Shown piece by piece: positions 26,471-40,777 of a stretch of 64,000 nucleotides of DNA. Below the pieces are notes generated by a model, which worked only from the letters and a program-made list of their open reading frames with translations, was not told the origin of the DNA and did not search any database. Each line of letters opens with the position of its first letter. The stretch's first letter is position 1. Source of the DNA: Druceiella hillmani (taxonomy: Eukaryota > Arthropoda > Insecta > Lepidoptera > Hepialidae); the NCBI GenBank assembly GCA_039881145.1, contig JAYKKI010000074.1, positions 11,721,501 to 11,785,500 of the forward strand, read 5' to 3'. The position numbers were made by a program, and so were the translations under genes.

Positions 26471-26690
26471 TATTATTCACAATTAGATGAAAATACGTGA
26501 TATAGTATTATTTCTACTTTCCTTAATTTCTTTACCACGACCTAGGTTTCGTTGTATTACATCTTCAGGTGGGATATTAGCAAAGATCTTTGATAAGATG
26601 TTGTAATACAACGAAACCTAGGTCGTGGTAAAGAAATTAAAGAAAGTAGAAATAATACTACATCACGTAGTTTCATTTAATTGTGAATAA
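26471..26690. mobile_element. Foldback/MITE-like element with about 95-bp arms
   Basis: The left arm (26471-26565) is repeated in reverse complement at 26595-26690, with a 29-base spacer. The inner two thirds (taccacgacctaggtttcgt through tgtattacatctt) are essentially perfect; the outer third has a few mismatches. There is no protein frame, so movement would depend on an enzyme supplied in trans. The outer-arm words recur at 11393-11440 and 26866-26905, so this is a family and not a single accident. No convincing target duplication was found by eye. Confidence 0.85.
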
Positions 26691-26865
26691 TGAATTTCTA
26701 CAAAATTAACGCCAAATATATTCAATATTCAAAATTTATATTATTTAAAAATTTGCCATAAACCGTATAGTGTTAACTTATTGTTTATTAATTAATATTC
26801 ATTTTATTGAAGAGATTCGGTAGATACAATTTTATATAAATACTTATTTAATAATTTAAATAAAA

Positions 26866-26905
26866 TAGAAATAATACTACATCACATCGTTTCATTTAGT
26901 AGTGA
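26866..26905 (-). repeat. Fragment of the same foldback family
   Basis: agaaataatactacatcaca followed by tcgtttcattta matches the outer right arm of the element ending at 26690, 175 bp upstream, with two or three differences. Confidence 0.75.
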
Positions 26906-26909
26906 AAAA

Positions 26910-28310
26910 TTTAACATTTATTGTGTGAAATTAAATAACGAAATATTTTAGATTAATTATATTTAATAGTAAGAATTGCTATATTTATTTGTTTTCTTTG
27001 GTAAATATTTTGTATGATATATAAAAGTACGAAATGGGATCCGTTGATAACCCCATTTATATATATTATAATAAATTAATTATAAAATTTGGTTTAATCT
27101 CCACTGAGGAAATAAAATTTTAATTTTTCTGTCTACAATTAATTTAAAAATGTAATATTTTATGCAAAGTATAATATTTTGAGTTGATTCGTAAACCAAT
27201 AAATACCTGAATATTTCAAGTATATGTTTGTCTCAAGGAATAATTCCAATCAACTACTGACTAGCTAAAGATGCATTTAAAAAGATTGGAGGAAAACTTT
27301 ACTAAGAAATTATTATAAAATTTTATCTGTTCTTCATGAACAACATATAATTTCTTAAATGTAAATTATGCCACTATTTCTTTTCCAACTTTTCTTCTCA
27401 ATATTTCCAGAAATAAGAGGAACTGCATATTTCTTGAGTTATTATGTGACTTGAGGTATTTCTGTGACATGGAGTCGTACAATATCTACTATGTACATGA
27501 GTCAAAGACTGTCTGTACAATATATTAAATATTAGATAGGTGGTAATAATTCAGAGCCCACTACATCACATTTTCCCATGGGAAATAAACAAATTCAACT
27601 ACTGAGAAGCTATCAATAAATGCATTACTATAGTGATAACAAAATTAATGAGAAAGAAAAGAGTTTGGAACCACTAAACCATTTTAGTAGAAAATTCATT
27701 ATTTATTATTTCGCAACTATATATATTTTATAGATATAAAAGCAAAAAAATATTGAATTATTTAAATTAAAGTAGCAAAAATTTCCTTTTACTTATCGTA
27801 TATATTTTTCTTTCCAGCCTTTTCTCTAACATAAATAACTACATTATGGACGTAAAGCAGACAATATTACGTTACGTTAATATTACGTAAGTAAATGCGT
27901 TGAGAGAATATTATTGATTGATTTAATTTTGCTAATACTGCATAGATTTTTCCCTCTCCTTCGGTCCCAGAGAGCCTTACCTAAATATTCAGTAGAGGAA
28001 ATGTCATAACATAATATAAGCTAACCAATTTAAAATTTTACCATCATTTACCATTGGGTGCAGTTTAATTTCAAAAAGACAGACATACGAAAAATTCCGG
28101 ATTACTATCCACAGAGAAGTTTTTTCTTATTATTCGTATAAAAAGTTTTTCTTTCCAGAGATATAGAATTTATTTTATTGTGTCAATGCAGGAATTGGAT
28201 ACAGATACAAAGTGCAGACAATTTAATATTTACTATATTTAGAATATCGTATTATTATTTAATAGGAGATCTTCGTTTCACTCGATAACCTTGAGCAACT
28301 ATAAATTACA
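26910..28310. other. AT-rich spacer, no gene seen
   Basis: Only long A/T runs. A small GC-richer word group near 27950-27985 has no interpretable frame. Confidence 0.6.
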
Positions 28311-28311
28311 T

Positions 28312-28450
28312 TGTGTTCCGTAGCCAAAAGGCAAAACGGAATCCTCGTAATTTTGTTATGTTTGTTTGTTAGCAAGTTACGTTATACTAATTATTACAGT
28401 TTAAGTCTGATTTTGATAAAGTTTAATTGAAAATTTTGGTATTTTTATGT
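28312..28450 (+). repeat. Possible interspersed-repeat tail
   Basis: The sequence ttccgtagccaaaaggcaaa followed by acggaa is a short foldback. With the following tgtttgtttgttagcaag and the later aattttggtattt it resembles the start of a repeat common in insect genomes, remembered and not aligned. A second piece with ttgtccgttggtatgt and tttggtaccaatttaa lies near 38350-38410. Confidence 0.35.
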
Positions 28451-31400
28451 ACCTAGTTATAAGTCACTTGAGTATGTATAAATTAATTATTCAAAAATGT
28501 ATTTTAATTTTTTCAAATACCTATTCACAGATCGGAATCAGAAACGAATATATTTTAATCGTCAACTCCGTAGATTGATATTTTGAAATCCGACAGAAAA
28601 TAAAATGGTTATATGCCTCTTTTTCAACTCAAAATAATAACATTCAGTATTTTCTTCGTTTTAAAATTATTCCCATTAATTATAATATTATCTTTTCTTA
28701 CACTTGTAAAGAGTAGTGTACTTTTATATATTAGAACAGGCTATATATTAGCACAGAAACATCATGTATTAACATTAATAATGAAATAGTAATATAAATA
28801 ATGTATGTCATTGCATGTTAGAACTACTTGTAAGTAATTTTTCACACAAAATGTGCAAGTACTCCTTATATCATAACTCCATAGTATCAATTTACTTGAG
28901 TTTTTTCCCGATTATCAGATTTATCTTTATACATTTCTTTAGCATTTTTAAAGTCATTTTTAGTTCAAGTTTTTGAAGCCTTTTACTTTGTTTACTTAAA
29001 TTGCTATTTATATAAATATTAATTAATCAATTATTGAAACGACATTAAATAACAAAATTAACTATCTTGATTATTATATACTTTCTACACCAGAAAAATT
29101 TGTATTTGTTCTACTTAAGTTTGGTCAGTTTATATTATTTCAAATCATAAATAGGTTCAAATAACGCACACTAGAAGCACTAAACTAAACACGCCTCGAA
29201 TTTTTAATTATATGAAAACGTCGAGTTAAACGTTTTCAACTTCAACTTGTAGACTATATCGGAAAACATTTTACATTTCCTTCTCACAAGAAATTCACAC
29301 GCTTGGATTAACCGGAAAAACTAGGTTTCTTAGACCGGGAAAACTCGCAATCAGTATTTGTTTACTCTTGCCTGTTCAGAGAATGTGGGCCGCTCCGCGC
29401 AGTGTCGCCCTTTAGACAATAACTACCCGGTATATTTGTATTTTCAACACGTACAAGTAGTACAAGTAACGGATGTATTTGTATTTCAATTTCTATTGAC
29501 TTTCGTTCTCGCTTTCCAATTTTGTTATTAGCAGTGATTTTATACGATACAGATGATAGAATATCTTTGCATTTATTTCCGTTTTCTTGACTTTATACAA
29601 TTCTTCGCCATTTTTTTCAAAAGCAGGAAACAAATCGATGTTAATTTTATTTAATTGTAATCTGAAATAGACATCATAACTTTAAGTCCGGTATTACGCT
29701 ACAAGTTTTATCGCCTTATATATACCTCAAATCCGTCCTTATGTAAAAAGAAGTATCTTAAAATTATCCCTCAATATTAAGGAGTAAAAAAGAGCAATGG
29801 GTTTATAGGAAAAAATAATGAAATAAATTGTTACGTGCACGTATTAAAGTGTAAATTTAGTACCTTCTCTTTTCAATTAATTTTGAGCGCTTCTAAGTTG
29901 TCAGTGTTCATTTATAAACAATTTAAAACACGCTATTATACACACCACTTCCATCGAGTTCAATTGTGACTCACTCAAATTCCACCAAGAGTTGTAAATT
30001 GAATAGCTATAAATTTTATTACATTATTTGACTAGAGCATTCATATTGATTCAACAATTGACCAGAAACTATGAGGTAGTTCTTATCGTGTAGTTAGTAT
30101 CTCGTACGCACCAATGTATATAGATTTGAAAACTATCACAGTTAGTTTTCAAATTACAATAATGGAAACTGTTATCAACCTTATCAACTGCGTCTTAGAA
30201 ATCGTACTCATAAACACAGAACATAAATGGAAATGTTACTTTAATAACAATACAAAGGTTTTCTTAATATTATACCTCAGTTTTGATAGACTGCATTATT
30301 TTAAAATTGAAATTTTTATATATTTATTTATATGAAAGTTGGGGTTGAAGCAAGTCTGCGTATCAACCGGTGATATTTTCAGATTAGCATAATTACTACT
30401 AGAAGATTTTTCAACTACCAATAATAGTGAAATAGGATCACACAATTCTTTATCCAGAGTATCTAGATATCAGATCAGTAAATGCTATTGTTAACGTATT
30501 CAGGTTGCCGAGATCGCGCAATAAACTTGAGCTTGAAAAAGACATTAATCATTGGTATTTAATTTTCAGACAATTCGTGAACTTATAGAAAAAAGAGTAG
30601 AAATTAAGGTTACTTCTGTTAAGAAACGATTTAATTCCGGTGTTAATGGCGATTTTGCCAATCGGTCATATTTTGCATGAATATTTATTTCAGCAGCGTG
30701 CAGTAGATACCAGTCATTCATTGTGTCATTTATTGAATATTTTCTTTAACTGAAACAACGCGAAATATATTCACTTTTACTATGAAAAAAGTTTAATGCA
30801 GAATCGTTTCCCCGCTCCGTACGAAGCGAAATTGCTATTCACTATCAAGTCAAAGTTCATAACAGAAAACCTTAATAATTGCGCTAAGTAAAGATTCCTA
30901 AGATGCTAAAATTAATAATGATATAAAATGAAAATTGAGAAACTGATTTTAAACTCTAACATATGATATTCGAGAATAATGAATGTTATGAAAAAGATGG
31001 AAAAGATATATTTGGGAATGACTCGCGTCAAAAGCGATAATTCGCATGGAAGCTTTATCTTTCGTCCGGTCGAGCGACAAATCCTCCAAATATTTATGGT
31101 GACAACTACTCTTAAAAAAAATACTTGGCGCCAAGCTTTTCACCTGGTGAAGTATTTTTGTTAGACTTGGCTGTTGCCAATGATACGCTATTCTAGTGTG
31201 TCCCTTTTAAGATACATTCACGTTAATATAGAAAGGCGCAAGTCTGAACATTACCATGTGTAAAAGGCCATGTATTAAAAAAAAATTAATAACCTAATTT
31301 ATATTCAATTTGAAGAAGTTACTCGCTTTGATTCTCTGAGAATATTTTTAATTAAATATTATAACTATGTCTCCCTATGGGAACAGGTAGATGGTGTAAA

Positions 31401-32755
31401 CGTAACGTAAGACAAAAGACGGCATACATTTAATTCAAAGTCAGGTGGCTCGGTATCAGAGTATAGTTTTTAAAGTTTTATAATGTATTTTATAGTCTCA
31501 AAGGCAATACGCCTCATTAAGTTATGGATATTATTCGAACAGTATGTCATATATTATGTAACCTATAAAAAAATAACAAAGAAGAAAATTTGTGTGCATT
31601 GATTATGCCGCAATGATTTGAGATCACGTTTCATGAGTAATTCCCTTTTCAATCTAATAAAACGAAACAATAAACAATTTATTTGTTCCTTATCTTAATT
31701 AATTTAAATATAAAATGTTATATTTTCAATATTTCTAATGCTATATTTAAGTTTTTCAAATTTAATTTTTACTAAGGTAACTACTGAACCGCTTTTCAAG
31801 TAAGGTTCCCGTGTGAATATTTACCTTAAATGTCTTTAAATCATATTTTATCAACAACAAGTCCATGCAAAGCCGGTTCACGTTAGTTAGTATAGGTGCT
31901 GTCTGTTATAAGATAGAATCGACGTCGTACGTCACATTACAAGGGAAACTTCGAGCGAACGATTTCCTGCGGAACGCACAATGGAACCCTCTCTCGTCGG
32001 GCTGGTTGCTTGGGTAAACTAAATTATGATTATGTTAATGTATGCAGAAGTATATACAGCAATATACGTACTCAACTCATACTATCAAATAATTATCTGT
32101 AACATAGGCACCAGGTAGTTAATTGAAACACGTAAATAGATGACTTTTCAAATATTGTTTGGAAGTAATTTCGGTTGGAAATATTCCTAATTAAAAAACA
32201 AAATAATACTTCTTTTGAATCTCGTAAAGAGTGACGTTTGCCATAAACAAAATATTAAATTGTTTTTTACCAATAATTAAATTTTCTACAGCTTCCATTC
32301 GAAATAATTTTTCATACGATAAATATTTTTTAAATTACAATAACTTATTTTTTTATTGCGAGTTATAAGAAACCCGTTAATGTAACCCGTAGCTTTTAAA
32401 TAAACCGTAATTTGACTGCAATTTTTCGCATCTCTTTAAAAAATTTCTACGCTACGGCTGTTTTATAGTCACATATAATATGTACTAAGGTGTACAAAGT
32501 AATACTAGAGTTTTGCGGATAAAACATTAATAAGACACATTTAGATTAATATAATATTCAAGAAAATAGTTTACCATAATAAAATTGTCATTTATTTTTT
32601 TTTTTAGCAAGAAGTAAATAGTGAAATAATTTCTAGTTTTAAAAAATACAATTTAATGTGATTTTAACCATCGCCTATATTACAAGAACAACATTACGTT
32701 CTACTAGTTTTTTTCCCATCCATTTCCTCGGATGAATCGTTGATTATTTTCAAGC
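28451..32755. other. AT-rich spacer with two coding-like pockets
   Basis: No assignable gene. A pocket at 31020-31145 is open on both strands but has no domain. Another at 31910-32015 is CpG-rich and contains an ATG at 31981 (MEPSLVGLVAW) followed by a gtaaac that could be a splice donor. Everything else is AT-rich. Confidence 0.45.
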
Positions 32756-32759
32756 GGTT

Positions 32760-33090
32760 TATTTATTTTTTATGTGAAGCTCTAACACACAGCAAAATAG
32801 ACGGTTAAAAAATAAGGCTATGGTGGAGAAAATACGGTCGGGTGAAAGAATGATGTCCATTTTATTTTGAAATCCTGCCACATACTTACTGAGTGTTCCA
32901 TTTAATGAAGTTTAGTAAATTGAATGTGAAGACCTAAAGAACACACAAACACACAGGCAGAGATACAAACGAAAAAAATTGTTAATAAAATTGTTTTGAC
33001 TTCTGCACGATCCCAAATACTACCCTGATTAAAATTTTTCATAAATATATTTAACTAGCGAAATGTTCTAACTTTGCACGGGTAAGCAAG
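32760..33090 (-). repeat. Possible old interspersed repeat, non-coding
   Basis: A run of moderately GC-balanced words (taacacacagcaaaatagac, ctatggtggagaaaat, acacacaaacacacaggcag, actttgcacgggtaagcaag) is unlike the surrounding A/T runs. It reads like the 3' region of an insect retrotransposon copied in reverse. This rests on memory of similar sequences, without alignment. Confidence 0.3.
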
Positions 33091-33094
33091 GATT

Positions 33095-36000
33095 TTTACT
33101 GATACGGGATGCATAGTTGCATAAATATTTTATTATTTAGAAAGTTGCATGAACTTTCTACATCAATCAATCTATATATTAGTAAAAACCGAAAGATAAT
33201 TCGTTTAGTACTGTGAAAATAATTTACATACAGGCAGATAGAAGTTACGGGGACTTGGATATGTAATATATATTGACGATGCATAAACAAAGGTCATTGA
33301 TTACCTTAAATTAACAATTATTTTAAAATATGACAATGTAAAAGTATTTAAGTTTTAAATAAAAATTTAAAGTTGGCAAGATATCTTAAAAAAAATTCCA
33401 ACTAAAAATAGCAAGTTGCTTGCCTCGTTTGAAACGAAATTATTTTAATTTTCATAAATTTTCATTAATGTGGACTTCTTGTCGCCATTATTATTTAATA
33501 ACACTAACAAATAGTTGAGTAGAAGGACATATTATCGTATTGGCTTGAATATCTAAAAAAATATATTATATAGAAATGTCGTTTTACCACAGTTTTATGT
33601 TTACTTCTAAGAACCCTATTTTTTATAGTTTTACCTATAGTAGTTTACGAAATAGTGGCAGGGTATAAAATATAGTTTTGGCTTATTTTTCGATATATCC
33701 CTGAAGATATAGTGTTTTTAGATCTAAACGGCTGCCCTATCAAACGATACTATACACTTTTTACTTCTTTCATAAATACTTCATTTGACCCATAAAAAAA
33801 TCCGTATAAATATTTATGAGTAATCTATCAGACTAATATTATTCATAATTTTGGGTACTTTAGGCATAATAAGAAAGAGTATTAATCTATTGAGATATGC
33901 CCCTGTTTATATAACTAGTTATCATGCCTAATTTTTCAGGTTCTACTTCAAGTGGTTTCTGAGAAAAAGGCCAATGATGAATGGATATATGGACACATAG
34001 TAATTTTATGAACGTTTTCTTTTTCTTTTTGAAGTAGGAAACTGTAAAGAAAAGCTTTAAACTAAAAACCTTTTGACACTGCTTTATCTGGACCTGTCTA
34101 TAAACTCAACTCAAAGTAGCACTCTTTTAACATAAAGAATTATATTCAAAGGGTTTTTTTACAAAAAAGAGCCCGTAATTATTGCTGACCCACGCGAGAG
34201 GTAACTACTCGCTCGGGTTTCTATATTTGCCCTTTTAACAACTAATTTCTTTCCAGATATATCATCGTAACTATTAGTAGTTTTCCCACATCCCTGCACA
34301 ATCAGTTAATTCTAAGCTGATCTCCATATAATAGACTGCAAAAAGAGTAATCATTTTTAATTTTTAGCTTTATTGTCATAAATCCTTTTTGAACAGCTTT
34401 AAATTAACGGTACTTTATTCACTGTAGACTTACGATCGGCGTTATTTATTGTTAACACCTGATTATTTTCACTTCCCTTAATGTTGGTGGTAATGGATTA
34501 CTATTACCACCGATGAAGATAGATATTAACGCGGAATCTCATCAATGGATATAGATATTAACGCGGAATTAAGTGAAGAGTTGGACTTGCAATTATCCTA
34601 ATTATATTACGGAATTCGATTGGAGTGGGTTATGTTCCTTGATATTCTCTAGACCCCTATTATTTCTGCTATGCCTTAAATCTATCCGTTTATCACATTA
34701 TCTCGTGATGTGTTCAAGCTTGTAAGTTTAAATTTTGATTAAATATATTTAATTATAAGCACCAGATATATTTATGTCAGGAAACCTGTCAAGTACCAGT
34801 AGAACTTGTACTATAAATAATCCACATTTACATACAAATAAATGTTTAAACATTTGAATATTCAAAATATTTTTGTTGATCTGTATATCGTTCACGGAGG
34901 AAAAATGAAGTGAGTTTTTTCATGTTTTTCTGTGGTTTGCAGTTAGATTTTGCTTTTTCAATTCCCTGTCTTTTTAATGTTTTCAATTTAATATAGTCAT
35001 AAATAAGGCTGATGGTGCACTTTTTCTACACTTTAGTGCTTATCTCTCTAGGTATTCCTTATGGCTGTTTTTTTTAATCATATCCCACACGATACATGAA
35101 TCTAATTTTTTTCCAGTAATTAATTTGCACTATCTAATATTATATCTGACTATTTTAAAGAGTTAGCCACTGCTGAATACTTTATATTAGTCAGATGGTA
35201 ATATTAGAGTGTGCAAATGACGCGGATTTATATCACCTATTGCTATGCTAAATGTTCAGTTTGCGCACCAACTGTTTCTAACAAAATCTGCTTTGACAGA
35301 AAAACAGACACGTGAGTGGTCTTATAAGGATTTTCCTTTTTTCTTGTCAGGTACCAAAGTCTAGAAATTAATTTAAAGGTCTATATGAAAAAATTTCTAC
35401 AGTTATTTGAAAAGTAACCAGAGGGAAACTAAACTACAATCATTGATTTTGATTAAAATTTTTCAACTGAAAATACAATTTTAATACTAATATAATAAGT
35501 AAACAATAAATTATAAAAATAAAAAATTCCTGTTTTTAATCTGCAAGGGATTATAATTTTAAGTGTTTTGTTTATTGATTTTTATAGTTTTCAGATATTT
35601 CAACAATATGGTTTTGAAATTAGTTTTAAATATTTCTTTCCTATCATCTCTATAGCTAATTGTTAATTAGCCGAAACACCATATAAATGTGTGTTTATAA
35701 CACAAAAGAAATAAACTTAGATTTTAAAATATATTAAACGAACAACAAGTATAAGAAAGAAACAGATTATTTTAATCGTTTCCTTGAAGAGCGCAGTGGA
35801 GCAAAATCGAGTATGAAAAAGGGTGGATATAAATGATAATAGAAACTAAAGCAACAAGAGTGCTTTGGATCACATAGCTACATATAGGTCAAATAATATA
35901 AAGGAATTGGTTTCTACCTTCCTATATATTATCGGAAAACTCGACAGCCTCGAAAGTTATTTCATGTATCCTTTCTCTGACAGATAATTTTAATTTAAGT

Positions 36001-36300
36001 GGTGATCAAGTTGTTGAGTAGCCTGTGCAGATACATGTAGGAAATTGAAGTGAAAAACTAACTACTTATGATACAGCGTGAAAAAATATAAAACAAAATT
36101 ATATATTCCTGCATACTAATAAAACTGGGCAAGGTTTAAATACGAAATGTGTAAAATCGATTTCCATATATAGTACGTTAAATATAATATCCGTACATTT
36201 TAATAACTAACTCATTATAAACAGCTTCATGAATTGTATAATATAGTATAATTTAGAGAGAAATACTTGTCGAAAGAGACTAATAAAATAGAACTGGTAT
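33095..36300. other. AT-rich spacer; short hairpin and direct repeat near 34.5 kb
   Basis: A 9-bp stem (ggtggtaat at 34486-34494, attaccacc at 34503-34511) is followed at once by the word tagatattaacgcggaat, present twice (copies within 34518-34537 and 34548-34569). No coding frame of note in the rest. Confidence 0.5.
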
Positions 36301-36307
36301 GGATATT

Positions 36308-36308
36308 C

Positions 36309-36382
<74 letters not shown>

Positions 36383-36391
36383 ATTCCTTCC

Positions 36392-36432
<41 letters not shown>
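36308..36432. repeat. Interrupted (AT)n microsatellite
   Basis: Two long AT runs are split by a gtgtattccttcctatatac spacer near 36379-36398 and by a small catacat interruption near 36340. Confidence 0.95.
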
Positions 36433-36435
<3 letters not shown>

Positions 36436-39400
36436 CATCACGAAAAATAGGCTTTGAATAAATATATCAATAATGAGGATTACGAACGATATGGTACTAA
36501 ATTTCTAATCTGATTTTATGGATATATTATAAATGTAACAGATGAATTTGATGGAGAAAAATAAAAAAAAAGATTCGTATATTGTTCATGTTTTTCTCAC
36601 TGTGTTAAAGCAGGATTTAAAATTCACTGTCATATGTGAGGCAATGTAGGTACTGAGGCACATCTGAAATTATCCCAGTTATACAGCCTTATTTACGAAA
36701 TATTGTATTAAACTTGTGCAAAATGTTATGTTTACTTTATTTGTTTTGTCTTTAGTGTGAGAAAAATGTACATACGAACTTAATAACCCTAGGGCAGTCC
36801 CTCTAGTTAACTTTAGCAAAGGAATATTAATAATCATTGCCAAAGTGTACTGAGAAATATTATACTTACTAAATAACAGACCATAGTTCTTCAAACATAG
36901 AAACTTAAATATTCATTTTTCCTAACTGGATAAAAAAAATTGTGCATATGGTAATAAATATTTTTATATAAAATTACCTAACTTTTTAGTTTAAGTAATT
37001 TTTTATGAAAATATTTATTTTATAGTTGTCGCAAGAAAAAAAACGAAGCACATAAGAAGAAGGATTAAACAGAGGGATTATGCATTACAAAGGACAGAAT
37101 TTTTCTAAATATTGTTGAAAGCGTATAAGGAAGGAATATTTTTAATGCTATAATTCAATGAATTCCTTTTTGTAACATCGAGCTTTTGCTTAAGAAAATA
37201 ATGCCGAAATGCCTTATTAAAGGTAATATTTTTTAAAGAAGGTGAATATAAATAAATATTATATAGGGATTATATTAGGGTTTCGAGGGTAGTTTGTGTA
37301 TTATTTTCGAGTGTAAGAAGTAATTTTTCTTGCGTGGTATTAACAAAAATAGAACGTTCGCATTAAGAAATATTTTACATCATTCCCTTTCATTGCTTGT
37401 TTTTTTTAATAATTTTCTCATTTTTACAGCTTCATAGGGACGATGGTTTTGAAAAAATTATTTCTAAAATAATTCAACATTATTATCGGAAAAAATGGCA
37501 GCTTAGATTTAAAAAATACCGTGGTCGGATTGTTGAAAACCAAAAATGGTTTTTTAATCAAATATAATATAATTCACAGGGTATTTTAAAAATACCATTG
37601 TTAAATTCAAAATATATTTTTCTAAATATAAATATTATGCATATTTAAAAAAGTATATGTTGATTGGTTATTTAGCACAAACCATAGACTCGGTCGGCGA
37701 TCGGTCTTAATTTATTATTAAGACAATACTCCACTCTCATTACATTACACGAGTTTATTTCATTTGTAACATTTAGTTGATGATTTCTTTTTAAGTAAAA
37801 AATTATTTCATTCATTTAATTATTTTGTTCTTTTACGTCGGATATCGTCAAACGCTTCTATCACTAGCAGTATTATTAACAACTCAGGCAATTTTATGTT
37901 GCAAAATTAAAATATCGGTGATCCATAGTTTATTTTTCAATTTTTCAATCATTTCGTGGTTTTATATTCGCAGTTTCTATTTTTTTAAAGCAAATATTTC
38001 TTTATGTTAATAAAATGTAGGTAAAACCTCTCCTATAGAGCAAAAATAAATATGTTTTATGTTAACCACAAATAGCAAGTAAGTTATCCCTACCAAACGC
38101 GCGTATTTATATAATATGTCTGCATATCTCTTAATTAAACACGTCTATTTAAAACTTCATTAGTTATATCTATATATTATTAGCATTATTAGATACAACG
38201 TATCAATGTCATATATTACGATGTACGACAGATTTTTCAACGCGGGCGCGACAGCGGTAACAGAATGTGGGAAATGTCCCAGTTTCCATAACTAGGTCGC
38301 GAGTATGTTTAGTTTTAGTGTAATGTTTTAAATTTATAGACATGCGTCTTTGTCCGTTGGTATGTACCTTTTTACGTATAAGGACAGGTTAAAATTTGGT
38401 ACCAATTTAATAATTCCTTGTTTCTATCATCTAAGTAGCCATCAGAATAGAAATACTATTGACTCTCATAATGATTTATGATTACAGTTTAATTTTGTTA
38501 AATTCATAAAATGCCTCTTTTCGTGTTCTACAACTATATCAGCTTGCTTTTCATGCTGGTCCCCTTGTTTTTTTCATTATTTATTTCAAGGGTTTAAAAT
38601 TGTTTAATAAAGAAAGAGAAGTGTTTAAGAAAATTTTCAATCGTTAAAAAAATTCTCAACCGTTTCTAAAAAAAAACATCGCTCTTAAGGTTGCAGTATC
38701 GACGAAAACATACATTTTTACTAAACTAAAAATAAAAACAAATATAAACTAAAAATCACTTGTATGGATAATATAACCGTTTTTTTCGTTGCACTATATT
38801 CATATGTATAACTTTTGACAATAGCGTATCTTTTATTCATACAGAAGATTTATGAAATCAAACTGTGTAGAAAATATTAAATAACTGTTTGACAATTTTC
38901 AACCGTTTCTGAAAAAATCTTTCAGATATTGAAATTTTAACACATGTTTATTATTTGCTTGTATTTGTCTTATTACCGAATTGGCATTTTTGACTTATCT
39001 TCTTTAATACCTAATTTCATATGCGGGTCATATTTTTCTTTACAATGTATTTTCACAGAACTGGTCCTTCTCGTCATTTTGAAAATAGAATTATTTTGGT
39101 GAACGTGTAAAAACTCAACCTTTCCGACTTTACAATAAAATCATTTTAATATATTTATTACGTCAAATCCTACTATTTTCAGCAAAATAGAACTTTAGAC
39201 AAAATCACCGCAAATAACATTAGCTGACGATCAGAAAAATAACCTGAAATTTTTTTTGGAATTTTTGTTAGGGATTTATGGAAATAACTTTCCATTGTTA
39301 ATGGAAATAAACTAAAAAATTATGAGTTTTTTTAAAACAATTGCATTTTTTTAATAATTTTGGTGGACCAAATTACAACGATAAAAATATGTCGTAAGGA

Positions 39401-40539
39401 ATAATATACCTGTCCACCTACCACAACCTTATACACTATATTTTGTTTGGAAATTTTAAATTTGTTCTATTTTCTGCATAACCTAAAAGAGAAAGTTTAA
39501 TGTTTTATTTCGTGAAATGTTTTTGTAATAGATTCTAAACAACCTCTATTTAATTGCATGTAGTTTACTTAGTGTCAATTATTTTATTTGATTTAAATTT
39601 ATTTTCTGTTATCCTTTGCAACATAGTTCAACTTTAAATGTTCACCATAACATTTAAATATTACAAATAATATTTAAATTTTAAACATAATATAAGTAAC
39701 TGTGCATCATAAATAATATTCGTTATCATACAAAAATTTAAAGAAAAAACAATATTCTAAATCATATCAAATAGTAATGTCTATGACGAAGAATAATTAT
39801 TTGAATATTGAAGAAATGTAATTTGACTGTTTTGTGAAATTTACAATTAAATGAGAAAACCGATTCATGTTATCTGTTTCTTCAAAACAACGAAATAATT
39901 ATTGTAGTGTAGAAAAAATTATCTCGATAAGAATGTTGAAAAGATTAGTCTGTGATATAAAAGTAAAAGTTGTCATAAGTCGCTGCCTGATGGAGAGAAC
40001 AATGGAAATTTGCAGCGTTATTTTGCATCCTGGCTCTTATAATGGATATTTTCTTAACAAATTTTCCCTTTAAATAAGTCTCCTACTGGCATATTTTTTC
40101 CGTACATTTATACGGAGTCCTTAGAATATGGAAACTAGCTAGCCTCAAATAAAACAATGTTTTTTTATTAAAACAATGTTTTCTTTCCGGAAGGCTACAA
40201 ATATCTTTGAAAGTGATTTGCTCAAAAGCTACATTTGTACATATTGAACGTCTGACACCATCTGCAAATTTACAGTTTTTTTCAAAAGTTAAATCAATAT
40301 TGTATAAGTAAATAAGTAACTTATTAAAATATTCGCGAGGCTTCTCCTGATAGGTGTAAAATATTTTCTAATTTCACATACATTTTTGATGGGAGTTTGA
40401 TTAACATAATGACACCCTCAGATACAACATCACATAATTACTTCCGTCTGCTATTCACATATCCGTTTAAGAGGACATGTCAACGGTATAGTTTGATTCA
40501 GTTAACTTATACTGTTATCATTGTTTGATATTTAATACA
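36433..40539. other. AT-rich spacer, no gene seen
   Basis: No supported gene. A GC-rich spot (acgcgggcgcgacagcgg) lies near 38239-38256. The word caaccgtttct followed by A-runs recurs near 38657 and 38898, suggesting a scattered short repeat. Confidence 0.5.
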
Positions 40540-40777
40540 ATCAAAGTAGGGCAAAAGTAACGTAGCGACCGCAACATTGTTTTCGTGTTGACATATGTAA
40601 GTTTAGAACGATGTTTTGAAGTTTTGCGTCGCGTGCCCCAAGATGAAAGAGAAACTTTTATCGAATTTGTTGTTCACCAACATTTTGTTATGTTTCCGTA
40701 AACACTTGCTGTATTTCGACTTTGGTGTAGATTTAGGCAGGAGGACGGAATATAATATATGGATGGATGCACTGCAG
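40540..40777 (+). repeat. Left copy of a diverged inverted repeat pair
   Basis: This segment aligns in reverse complement with 45700-45965. Shared landmarks in order are gtagcgac-gcaac, tttc-gtgtt, aagtttt-cgtc, the accaag/cccaag-tgaaa word, the tttg caaacatt region, tttc-gtaa, gtagatttag/gcagattta and acggaat. The right copy has about 27 extra bases in the middle. The alignment was made by eye; similarity is strong in blocks and weak between them, so the copies are old. Confidence 0.65.
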
